Below, one piece after another: positions 26,431-34,014 of a stretch of DNA of 64,000 bases. Positions within the stretch are counted from its first letter, which is position 1, and every line of letters begins with the position of its first letter. Source of the DNA: Sphaerisporangium sp. TRM90804 (GTDB lineage Bacteria > Actinomycetota > Actinomycetes > Streptosporangiales > Streptosporangiaceae); assembly GCF_029846175.1 (NCBI RefSeq), contig NZ_JARWAC010000013.1:1-64000 (forward strand), written 5' to 3'. The translations under genes were made by a program, and so were the position numbers. The notes under the pieces were generated by a model. It was not told the DNA's origin, searched no databases, and was given only the letters and a program-made list of their open reading frames with translations.

Positions 26431-27630
26431 ATGGATCAAGCAACGCCCCCTCCCGTCACCCTCACCCTGTCGAGGGAGACCCCCCTCGACCCGCCCGCCG
26501 CGCTCGGCCGCTGGCGCGAGGAGAGCCCCCTCAGGCCGATGGCCTACGCCGACGGACACATGGGCTGGCTGGCCACCGGCCACGCCGTCGTGCGCGCCGT
26601 CCTCGCCGACCCCCGCTTCAGCGCCCGGGCCGAGCACCTGCACCCCGCACTGCCCGAGCAGAAGCGGCGCATGAGCGTGGTCTCCTCGACCCCCGGCTTC
26701 TTCCTCCGCGAGGACCCGCCCGAGCACACGCGCTTCCGCAGGCTGCTCACCGGCCAGTTCACCGTCCGCCGCATGAAGGCACTCGAACCGAGGATCGAGA
26801 AGATCACCTCGGACATGCTGGACGCCATGGAGGCCGCGGGCCCGCCCGCCGACCTGGTGCGCGACTTCGCGCTGCCCATCCCGTCCCTGGTGATCTGCGA
26901 GCTGCTCGGCGTGCCCTACGCCGACCACGACCGCTTCCAGCGCGACTCCAGCGCCCTGCTCAGCTTCGACTCCACGGCCGAGCAGTTCGCGCAGGCGATC
27001 CGCAGCCTGATGGGCTATCTGCGCGGCCTGGTGGAGCGCAGGCGCGAGGAGCCCGACGACGGCCTGATCAGCGGCCTGCTGTCCACGGGGGAGCTGACCG
27101 ACGACGAGGTCACCGGCGTGGCGGTGCTCCTGCTCATCGCCGGCCACGAGACCACCGCCAACATGCTCGCCCTGGGCACCTACACGCTGCTCGGCGAGCC
27201 CGAGCAGCTCGCGGCGCTGCGGAAGGACCCCTCGCTGATCGACACGGCGGTCGAGGAACTGCTGCGCTACCTCACCATCGTGCACCTCGGCCCGATCAGG
27301 ACCGCGCTGGAGGACGCCGAGATCGGCGGCCGGCTCGTCAAGGCGGGGCAGTCGGTGACGCTGTCCCTCTCGGCGGCCGACCGCGACCCCGCCAAGTTCG
27401 GCGAGCCCGACACGCTGGACGTCGGGCGTGAGGCGCCCGGGCACGTAGCGTTCGGCCACGGCATCCACCAGTGCCTGGGGCAGCAGCTCGCGCGCGTCGA
27501 GATGCGCATCGGCTACCTGGCGCTGCTGAACAGGTTCCCCGGCCTGAGCCTCGCCGTCCCGCGCGAGGAGGTGGTGATGCGCTCCAACAGCGCCATCTAC
27601 GGAGTACAGCGGCTGCCGGTCACCTGGTAG
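26431..27630 (+). CDS. Cytochrome P450 (bacterial class I)
   Basis: A 399-aa soluble P450 mono-oxygenase. Landmarks: EDPPEHTRFRRLL (C-helix) near 94-106, the I-helix oxygen-activation motif AGHETT at 237-242, the ExxR motif in VEELLRY near 275, and the haem-binding loop FGHGIHQCLGQQLAR with Cys348. Start ATG 26431 has GAGGAG eight nt upstream; an ATG 15 bases earlier is possible. A ferredoxin starts 30 bp downstream and should be its electron donor. The divergent TetR gene suggests substrate-inducible expression. The substrate is unknown. Confidence 0.93.
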   Translation: MDQATPPPVTLTLSRETPLDPPAALGRWREESPLRPMAYADGHMGWLATGHAVVRAVLADPRFSARAEHLHPALPEQKRRMSVVSSTPGFFLREDPPEHTRFRRLLTGQFTVRRMKALEPRIEKITSDMLDAMEAAGPPADLVRDFALPIPSLVICELLGVPYADHDRFQRDSSALLSFDSTAEQFAQAIRSLMGYLRGLVERRREEPDDGLISGLLSTGELTDDEVTGVAVLLLIAGHETTANMLALGTYTLLGEPEQLAALRKDPSLIDTAVEELLRYLTIVHLGPIRTALEDAEIGGRLVKAGQSVTLSLSAADRDPAKFGEPDTLDVGREAPGHVAFGHGIHQCLGQQLARVEMRIGYLALLNRFPGLSLAVPREEVVMRSNSAIYGVQRLPVTW

Positions 27631-27659
27631 CCCGGTCACCTGTCAGGAGGTCGCCGGTC

Positions 27660-27851
27660 ATGAAGATCCACGCGGACGCCGGGCGCTGCGTCGGCGCCGG
27701 GATGTGCGCTCTCACGGCGCCGGAGTTGTTCGACCAGAGCGAGGAGGACGGCACCGTGCTCGTCCTGCGGGCGGAGCCCTCCACCGCGCAGGAGGCGACG
27801 GCCCGCCGGGCCGTGCAGGTGTGCCCGTCCGGGGCCCTGTCGATCTCCTGA
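27660..27851 (+). CDS. P450-associated 3Fe-4S/4Fe-4S ferredoxin
   Basis: A 63-aa ferredoxin. The cluster ligands are Cys-x5-Cys in RCVGAGMCAL and a distal Cys-Pro in QVCPSGAL, the three- or four-iron single-cluster pattern seen in ferredoxins that serve actinomycete P450s. The ATG is preceded by CAGGAGG at ideal spacing. It lies 30 bp after the P450 stop on the same strand, so the two form an operon. No ferredoxin reductase is nearby; a housekeeping one would be needed. Confidence 0.92.
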   Translation: MKIHADAGRCVGAGMCALTAPELFDQSEEDGTVLVLRAEPSTAQEATARRAVQVCPSGALSIS

Positions 27852-27935
27852 GCCGGCCCGCCCTTGGCCGGCGCCGGCCAAGGGCGGCGCGAGCCGGGCG
27901 GAGTCGTCGTCGCGAACGGCGGGCGAGCCGGGCGC

Positions 27936-28487
27936 TCAGCCCGAATGGTGCTGGGTGTGGTTCCCCGAGTGCTGGGGCGGAGGCCCGCCCGGCGTCGCCC
28001 CGTCCTGCGGCATGACGTGTCCGCCCCTGCGCACGGTGCCGCCGAGCTGGCCGCGGAACGACTCCAGCATCTCCTCGGTGTTGCCCAGGACGATCCACCG
28101 GGTGCCGATGAGGTAGGCGCCGCCGTAGTCCAGAGCGTCCTCCAGCCACTTCTGCTTGCCCTGCTCGGTGGCGAAGGTCGTCACCGAGTACTGGCCCTTG
28201 GCCGTCTTACACATGGCCTGCCGCAGCTCGGCGGCGTCCACCTGCATCTGGGGCTTGGCGCATCCGGTCTTGGCGGCCAGCTCCTCCACGGTGGCGGGCG
28301 CCCCGGTCGCGCCGTGGGCGCCGGCGCCGCAGCCGCCGGCCGCCAGCGCGAGGCCGGCGGCCAGCAGCACGGCGGCGTACGGGCGTGCCGGCCGCGGCGC
28401 GCGGCCGTCGCCGACCGGCGGGGGAGCGCCCCGGCGGCGGGCGGGCGTACGCGGGCGGGCGGGCGCGGTGCGGGCGGCGGGCGTCAT
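27936..28487 (-). CDS. Putative lipoprotein, paralogue B of a tandem pair
   Basis: A 183-aa protein of unknown function. After an unusual ~36-residue Arg/Pro/Ala-rich N-terminus it has a hydrophobic stretch ending LAAGGC that could be a lipobox. The body (residues ~65-150) is clearly related to the preceding gene: both have KTGCAKPQ, ELRQ, CKTxKGQY, a GTRWxxxGN segment and a GGxYLxGT core. The C-terminus is Gly/His/Pro-rich. Its ATG overlaps the upstream stop (ATGA). An internal start closer to the signal segment is possible. Confidence 0.65.
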   Translation of the reverse strand: MTPAARTAPARPRTPARRRGAPPPVGDGRAPRPARPYAAVLLAAGLALAAGGCGAGAHGATGAPATVEELAAKTGCAKPQMQVDAAELRQAMCKTAKGQYSVTTFATEQGKQKWLEDALDYGGAYLIGTRWIVLGNTEEMLESFRGQLGGTVRRGGHVMPQDGATPGGPPPQHSGNHTQHHSG

Positions 28488-28933
28488 GGGGCCGTCGTCA
28501 CAAGGTTGCCGCCGACCTTGTCGCTGAAGGTCTGGAGCAGGCCGGTGTCGTTGCCCGCGATCACCCACCGGGTGCCCACGAGGTAGGAGCCGCCCCACTT
28601 CCTCGCCTCCGTCAGCCAGTCCTCCTTGCCCTTGTCGGTGGTGAAGGTGGTCAGGGTGTACTGGCCCTTGTCGGTCTTGCACACCCCCTGCCGCAGTTCC
28701 TCGGCCTCGGTCTGCACCTGCGGCTTGGCGCAGCCGGTCTTGGTCGCGAGCTGCTTCAGCGTGGCGGGCGGCCCGGGGTTGGCGGCCGGCGCGCCGCCGG
28801 CGGCCGCGCTCAGGGCCGCCGGATCCGCGCTCTCGCCCCCGCTGCATCCGGTCGCCAGCCCGAGCGCCAGAACCGCCCCGAGCAGGGCGGTCATCCGCGA
28901 CGCCAGGTGCGCGGTGAGCCTGAGACGTCCCAT
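28484..28933 (-). CDS. Putative lipoprotein, paralogue A of a tandem pair
   Basis: A 149-aa predicted lipoprotein: signal MTALLGAVLALGLATGC with a lipobox Cys near residue 30, an Ala/Gly/Pro linker, then a ~95-residue domain shared with the downstream gene. It has three Cys in the mature part, two of which (KTGCAKPQ and VCKTDKG) are conserved in the paralogue and may pair. Start ATG 28933 follows CGGGAGAAC. The two genes overlap by four bases. I do not recognise the family; related pairs of short lipoproteins are found in other actinomycetes. Confidence 0.7.
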   Translation of the reverse strand: MGRLRLTAHLASRMTALLGAVLALGLATGCSGGESADPAALSAAAGGAPAANPGPPATLKQLATKTGCAKPQVQTEAEELRQGVCKTDKGQYTLTTFTTDKGKEDWLTEARKWGGSYLVGTRWVIAGNDTGLLQTFSDKVGGNLVTTAP

Positions 28934-29192
28934 GGCAGTTCTCCCGTCCAGCGTTCCTGTAGTCGTCACCGCATGGGGATACGGCGCGCCCGGGGGTTCG
29001 GTTCAGCCTCTTTCCGGACGGATCCGCGCGCCCGCGGGCGTGTCCTGCGGCCCGGCCTTCGGACACCTCCCGCCAGAAACGGCCAAAACTTTTTCTCGGA
29101 TCGGTCGAACCCTTCCGCTCCGGCCCGCGTACCTCCCGGCGATGGGGCACCAACGACTGCCGCCATGAGCACAGACTCCGGGAGGAGTTCGA

Positions 29193-31112
29193 ATGACCCA
29201 AATGCAGCACAGACGGCGGTTCAGGCCCGTCCTGAGCGCCCTGGCCCTCAGCGGGGCGGGGATCAGTCTGGTGGTGGGGAGCCTGACCCCGGCTGCGCAG
29301 CCGATGAGCGCGGAGGCGTCTCTGTCGGCTCTCACCGTCGGCGCCGCCGCGCCCACGGTCGACTGCCCCTCGGTGGCCGACGCGCTACCGCAGATTCCGG
29401 CCGCCGTGGCCGCCGAGGTGGAGCAGAAGCTCGCCTTCCTCGACGACCAGGTCGCCGCGGCGAACAGGCAGCTCACCCAAGCCGGCGCGCAGGCCGACCG
29501 CGACTTCATCCAGGACAGTGTGCTGAGCCCGCTGCGGGAGAAGCGCCTGTCCACCCTGAACAGGATCATCGGGGCCATCGACCGCGTCGCCGCGCGTCCC
29601 ACCGGTCTTCAGGAGCTGGCCGACTGCTCCGTGAGCACCGGCGCGGCCGGAGGCGCACAGAACCCCGCCCCGTCCCCCTCGGCCCCCGCCGAGGACCCGA
29701 CGGCCGCGCCCGAGCCGACCGAGTCCGAGCAGGCGACCCCGAGCCCGACGGCCGACGCCGGCGACGGAGACGGCGAGGCCGCCGTCCGCACGGTGAACTG
29801 CCCCTCGGTCTCCGAGAAGCTGCCCGAAGTGCCCGCCCGGGCCGAGCGCGAGGTCCAGCGGAACCTGGACCTGCTCGACCGGCAGATCGCCCAGGCGAAC
29901 CAGCGGCTGGCGCGGCTCGGCGACCGGGGCAGCGCCTCGGTCATCCGCGCCACGGTGCTGAACCCGCTGCGCGTCGCGCGCACGATCACGATCAACCGGA
30001 TCTCCAACGCGCTCCTGCGCGCCGGGGTCCGCGCGGTCGCCCTGCGCACCCTGCGCGGGCTGCAGACGTGCCAGCTCCAGGACGGCGCGGGCGGCGGCGA
30101 GCCCACCCCCACCCCCAGCCCGACCGGCAGCGACGACCCGACCGCGTCGCCCTCGCCCACCGGCACCGGTGACCCGACGGCCAGCCCCACCGGCTCGCCG
30201 TCCCCCTCCCCGAGCCCCACGGGCAGCGGAGGCGCCAACGGGCCCTCGCCCGAGGACTTCGTCGACATCCGCAGCGTCCAGCCGAACGTCAACCGGCCGA
30301 ACTTCTCCCGTGCGGGATCGCGGGGCAGCTTCGTCTCCCGCTGCGGGCGCAACGAGGGGGGCCACCACAACTCCGACAACGTGATCGTGGCGCCCGGCGT
30401 GACCAACGGCGCGCACCACGTGCACGACTACGTCGGCAACCTCGACTCCAACGGCTTCTCCACCAACGAGAGCCTGCTCGCCGCGGACACCACGTGCTCC
30501 AACGGCGACAAGTCCACCCACTACTGGCCGGTGGTCCGCCTGCAGAACAGGGCGGGACCCGACGCCGACAAGCCGGGCGGCGGCCTGGACGGCAACGTCG
30601 GCCAGATCGTCAAGCCCGCCTCGGTCACGCTGACCATGCGGGGCAACCCGAACAGCAAGGTCGTGGCGATGCCGCAGTTCCTGCGCATCATCACCGGCGA
30701 CGCCAAGTCGTTCACCAACGGCCCGACGAACGCCAACGCCAGGTGGACCTGCACCGGCTTCGAGAACCGCACGCTCAAGGACAAGTACCCGATCTGCCCG
30801 CGCGGCAGCCAGGTCGTCCGCCTGCTGCAGTTCCAGAGCTGCTGGGACGGCAGCAACATCGACAGCGCCAACCACCGCACCCACGTCACCTTCGCCGGCG
30901 CCGACGGCGCCTGCCCCGAGGGTTTCCAGGCGATCCCCGCGCTTGAGCAGCGGATCACCTACAACCTGCCCCCGGGCCCGGGCTTCGCGCTCGACAGCTT
31001 CCCCGAGCAGCTCCACAAGCCCGTCACCGACCACGGCGACTTCATCAACGTCATGTCGGAAGACCTGATGAAGCGGGCCGTGGACTGCATCAACACCGGC
31101 CGGCGCTGCTGA
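29193..31112 (+). CDS. Secreted DUF1996 protein with duplicated N-terminal domain
   Basis: A 639-aa secreted protein. It has a signal peptide (1-~40), then two homologous ~90-residue helical domains (58-145 and 203-293), each starting with CPSV, ending in Cys, and containing an N-R/Q-Q-L helix and an SPLR/NPLR block. A Thr/Ser/Pro linker (~300-350) follows, then a C-terminal DUF1996 domain (~365-637) with HHVHDYVGN, STHYWP and FQSCWDG motifs. DUF1996 occurs in fungi and actinobacteria and has no established function. Strong GGGAGGAG before the ATG. A terminator follows. A shorter DUF1996 protein at 41379-42317 lacks the duplicated part. Confidence 0.82.
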   Translation: MTQMQHRRRFRPVLSALALSGAGISLVVGSLTPAAQPMSAEASLSALTVGAAAPTVDCPSVADALPQIPAAVAAEVEQKLAFLDDQVAAANRQLTQAGAQADRDFIQDSVLSPLREKRLSTLNRIIGAIDRVAARPTGLQELADCSVSTGAAGGAQNPAPSPSAPAEDPTAAPEPTESEQATPSPTADAGDGDGEAAVRTVNCPSVSEKLPEVPARAEREVQRNLDLLDRQIAQANQRLARLGDRGSASVIRATVLNPLRVARTITINRISNALLRAGVRAVALRTLRGLQTCQLQDGAGGGEPTPTPSPTGSDDPTASPSPTGTGDPTASPTGSPSPSPSPTGSGGANGPSPEDFVDIRSVQPNVNRPNFSRAGSRGSFVSRCGRNEGGHHNSDNVIVAPGVTNGAHHVHDYVGNLDSNGFSTNESLLAADTTCSNGDKSTHYWPVVRLQNRAGPDADKPGGGLDGNVGQIVKPASVTLTMRGNPNSKVVAMPQFLRIITGDAKSFTNGPTNANARWTCTGFENRTLKDKYPICPRGSQVVRLLQFQSCWDGSNIDSANHRTHVTFAGADGACPEGFQAIPALEQRITYNLPPGPGFALDSFPEQLHKPVTDHGDFINVMSEDLMKRAVDCINTGRRC

Positions 31113-31171
31113 CCGGACGGCACCGGGCCCGCACCGGCCCGGTACGGGCGGTCACGCCCGCCCCATGATCG

Positions 31172-31217
31172 ACGGAACGGCCCCGCGGGCACGCGCCCGC
31201 GGGGCCGTTCCGTTTTC
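31172..31217 (+). terminator. Rho-independent terminator after the DUF1996 gene
   Basis: A perfect 19-bp stem (31172-31190 with 31195-31213), a 4-nt ACGC loop and a TTTT run at 31213-31216. This is the most canonical terminator in the window and ends the 29193-31112 gene. Confidence 0.9.
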
Positions 31218-31271
31218 CGGCGCCGGGCCGTACCCGACCGCCGCGCCTCGGTTGCCGACGTCCCGGGTCGA

Positions 31272-31406
31272 TCAGTAGTCGTCGTCCCAGCCGTCGTCGT
31301 CGTCATCGTCATAGTCGCCGTCGTCGCCGAAGTGCAGGCCCGGCGCCGCCATGGCGAGCAGGGAGGCCGTCAGCGTGATGCCGATGGCGATGAGTCGTCT
31401 GAGCAT
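31272..31406 (-). CDS. Small secreted Asp-rich peptide
   Basis: A 44-residue reading frame. MLRRLIAIGITLTASLLAM is a clean signal peptide, cut near AAPG. The mature part (~24 residues) has about 13 acidic residues, mostly Asp, with Gly, Tyr and Trp (DGDYDDDDDDGWDDDY at the end). GGAGTG lies 8 nt before the ATG. I know no family. The Asp run suggests cation (Ca2+, Mg2+) binding at the cell surface, which is inference. A longer form to 31472 is possible but would bury the signal. Confidence 0.55.
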   Translation of the reverse strand: MLRRLIAIGITLTASLLAMAAPGLHFGDDGDYDDDDDDGWDDDY

Positions 31407-31642
31407 GAGAATCACTCCGAATCGGATTCTTCTGCTGGCCCGCGTGACCTGCGGGCGGACGGGGCGTCGCAATGGCTCCCGGGATACGCCAGAACGGCGC
31501 GGTACGAGTTCACACTAATCACGCCTTCTCGCACGGGTCACCAGAGCGGAGGCAAACCCCCAGCATGCGTTCGGGCAAACACGCGGGCCCCGGACGCGAC
31601 CCCGCGAGCCGGGCCGGGCGGCACTCTCCTGAGTCTTCGGGG

Positions 31643-31673
31643 TTGACCTCAACTTTGGTTGAGGTCCTAGTGT
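31643..31673 (+). promoter_or_regulatory. SoxR/MerR-type promoter-operator for the ABC exporter
   Basis: The -35 TTGACC (31643-31648) and -10 TAGTGT (31668-31673) are separated by 19 bp, the stretched spacer typical of MerR-family activated promoters. Between them is a perfect 9-bp-arm palindrome, GACCTCAAC-TTTG-GTTGAGGTC (31645-31666). Its core CCTCAA-N6-TTGAGG has the half-sites and spacing of the SoxR box. The ABC transporter gene starts at 31761. No MerR-family gene is in the window, so the regulator acts in trans. Streptomyces SoxR is known to control an ABC transporter gene, which fits. The rest of 31407-31760 shows no gene. Confidence 0.85.
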
Positions 31674-31760
31674 CGATCACGAGGCCGGAAAGTGTCGTAC
31701 CCGGGCTCTAATTTCTACTTCAGGCTTGCTTTTCGGTCCCGAGCGAAGGCGTGACTGTCA

Positions 31761-33644
31761 ATGGACATGGAAGTGACCGCGTGGCACTCGATGTACACCG
31801 CGATGCACGCCCAGCAGGATCGCCGGCCGTTCTCCATGGCCACGCTGCGGCGCATAGGCCGGTTCGCCCAGCCGCACCGCCGTAAGCTGACGGGCTTCCT
31901 GGTGCTGAGCGTGGTGACCGCCGCGCTGGCGGTGGCGACGCCCGTGCTCGCGGGGCAGGTGGTCAACGCCATCGTGAAGGGCGCCGCCACCGACGTCGTG
32001 GTGGGGCTGGCGGTGCTCATCGCGGGCATCGCGATCGTCGACGCCGGGCTCGGCCTGCTGACCCGATGGCTGTCGGCGCGCATCGGCGAGGGTCTGATCC
32101 TCGACCTCCGCACCACCGTCTTCGACCACGTGCAGCGCATGCCGGTCGCCTTCTTCACCCGCACCCGCACCGGCGCCCTGGTCAGCCGGCTCAACAACGA
32201 CGTCATCGGGGCGCACCGGGCGTTCAGCGACACCCTCTCCGGCGTGGCGGGCAACCTCGTCACGCTGGTGCTCACGCTCGTCGTCATGATCGGCATCTCC
32301 TGGCAGATCACCCTGCTCGCGCTGCTCCTGCTGCCGGTGTTCGTGGTGCCCGCCCGCCGCATGGGCTCGCGCCTGGCCCGGCTCGAACGCGAGGCCGCCG
32401 ACCATAACGCCCGCATGGGCACCCAGATGACCGAGCGCTTCTCCGCGCCCGGCGCCACGCTCATCAAGCTGTTCGGCAGGCCCGCCCACGAGTCCGCCGA
32501 GTTCGCCGGCCGCGCCGGCCGGGTGCGCGACATCGGCGTGCGCACGGCCATGGTCCAGTCGGTGTTCGTCACCGCCCTCACCCTGGTCTCCGCCCTCGCG
32601 CTGGCCCTGGTCTACGGGCTCGGCGGCTTCTACGCCCTGCGCGGCCAGCTCGACGCCGGGGCCCTGGTGTCCCTCGCGCTGCTGCTCACCCGGCTCTACG
32701 CGCCGCTGACCTCCCTGGCGAGCGCCCGGGTCGAGGTGATGAGCGCGCTGGTCAGCTTCGAGCGGGTGTTCGAGGTGCTCGACCTCAAGCCCTTGATCGC
32801 CGACAAGCCCGACGCCCGGCGGGTGCCCGACGGCCCGGTCTCCGTCGAGTTCGACCACGTCGCCTTCGCCTACCCCTCGGCCGACAAGGTGTCCCTGGCC
32901 TCCCTGGAGGAGGTCGCCACGCTCGACACCCGCGGCGGCGTCCAGGTCATCCACGACGTCTCCTTCCGCGCCGAGCCCGGGCAGATGGTGGCGCTCGTCG
33001 GCTCCTCGGGCGCCGGCAAGTTCACGATCGCCCAGCTCGCCACCCGGCTATACGACGTCGACGAAGGCGCCGTGCGGCTGGCCGGGGTCGACGTCAGAGA
33101 CCTGACCGCCGACTCCGTCCGCGAGACGCTCGGCATGGTCACCCAGGACGGGCACCTGTTCCACGAGACCGTGCGCGCCAACCTGCTGCTCGCCCGCCCC
33201 GAGGCCTCGGAGGACGACCTCTGGGACGCTCTGCGCCGCGCCCGGCTGTCCGACCTGATCGCCTCCCTGCCCGACGGCCTGGAGACCGTCGTGGGGGAGC
33301 GCGGCTACCGGCTGTCGGGCGGCGAGCGGCAGCGCCTGACGATCGCCCGCCTGCTGCTTGCCCGGCCCCGCGTGGTCATCCTCGACGAGGCCACCGCCCA
33401 CCTCGACTCCACGTCCGAGGCCGCGGTGCAGGAGGCCCTCGGCGAGGCGCTCGCCGGCCGCACCGCCGTCGTCATCGCGCACCGGCTCTCCACGATCAGG
33501 GCCGCCGACCTCATCCTGGTGGTCGAGAACGGCCGCATCGTCGAGCGCGGCACCCACGAGCAGCTCCTCGCCGCCTCCGGCCGCTACTCCGAGCTCTACC
33601 ACACCCAGTTCGCCGACGACCGACTCGCCGAACCCGTCGCCTGA
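31761..33644 (+). CDS. ABC exporter half-transporter (fused membrane and ATPase domains)
   Basis: A 627-aa type IV ABC exporter. Six membrane helices occupy residues ~40-330, followed by one ATPase domain (~355-600) with Q-loop TQDGHLF, signature LSGGERQRL, Walker B VVILDEATAHLDS and H-loop IAHRLST. Walker A reads GSSGAGKFT, so residue 421 is Phe where Ser or Thr normally holds Mg2+. The codon is TTC; a single base change from TCC would restore Ser. A ~35-residue insertion lies just before Walker A. Family role: drug, lipid or peptide export. Expression is probably induced through a SoxR/MerR regulator by redox-active compounds. Confidence 0.9.
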   Translation: MDMEVTAWHSMYTAMHAQQDRRPFSMATLRRIGRFAQPHRRKLTGFLVLSVVTAALAVATPVLAGQVVNAIVKGAATDVVVGLAVLIAGIAIVDAGLGLLTRWLSARIGEGLILDLRTTVFDHVQRMPVAFFTRTRTGALVSRLNNDVIGAHRAFSDTLSGVAGNLVTLVLTLVVMIGISWQITLLALLLLPVFVVPARRMGSRLARLEREAADHNARMGTQMTERFSAPGATLIKLFGRPAHESAEFAGRAGRVRDIGVRTAMVQSVFVTALTLVSALALALVYGLGGFYALRGQLDAGALVSLALLLTRLYAPLTSLASARVEVMSALVSFERVFEVLDLKPLIADKPDARRVPDGPVSVEFDHVAFAYPSADKVSLASLEEVATLDTRGGVQVIHDVSFRAEPGQMVALVGSSGAGKFTIAQLATRLYDVDEGAVRLAGVDVRDLTADSVRETLGMVTQDGHLFHETVRANLLLARPEASEDDLWDALRRARLSDLIASLPDGLETVVGERGYRLSGGERQRLTIARLLLARPRVVILDEATAHLDSTSEAAVQEALGEALAGRTAVVIAHRLSTIRAADLILVVENGRIVERGTHEQLLAASGRYSELYHTQFADDRLAEPVA

Positions 33645-33657
33645 GCGCCGCGCGCGG

Positions 33658-33925
33658 CCCCGCCCACCGGATGCCGGCCCTCCCCGGTGGGCGCGCGCCG
33701 CTCGCCCGCGTCCCGCGAGGGAGCGGTGATCAGCCGTCCGCACGCGCCCCGCCCACCGGATGCCGGCCCTCCTGGTGGGCGCGCGCCGCTCGCCGCGCCC
33801 CGCGAGGGGAGCGGTGATCAGCCGTCCGCGCGGGCCCCGCCCACCGGATGCCGGCCCTTGCCGGTGGGCACGCGCCGCTCGCCCGGCCCTTTGAGGGAGC
33901 GGTGATCAGCCGTTCGCGTGGGGCC
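33658..33925. repeat. Three tandem ~88-bp repeats with internal hairpins
   Basis: Three contiguous copies start with CCCGCCCACCGGATGCCGGC at about 33659, 33748 and 33836, periods 89 and 88 bp, with roughly 85-90% identity by eye. Each copy holds an inverted repeat (GCCCACCGG...CCGGTGGGC; weaker in copy 2) and ends GGAGCGGTGATCAGCCG. They fill the gap between the ABC exporter and the photolyase. All reading frames through them give Pro/Arg-rich peptide repeats without start signals, so I treat them as non-coding. They could act as tandem terminators. Confidence 0.85.
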
Positions 33926-34014
33926 GCTCGTGGTCGTGCCGGGCCCGGGGTGGGTACCAACCTCGGCAAGGGCGGGGTGGTTCCCGGCGAGCCGGCGTCG
34001 GGCGGAGGGGGAGC

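Noticed and set aside
27936-29210. One long minus-strand protein covering both lipoproteins
   Set aside because: The upstream part of that frame is out of phase with a better-supported gene that has its own signal peptide and ribosome site. The ATGA overlap shows two genes.
33658-33925. Possible CRISPR array
   Set aside because: Units are 88-89 bp and contiguous with no variable spacers between short repeats, and there are no cas genes.
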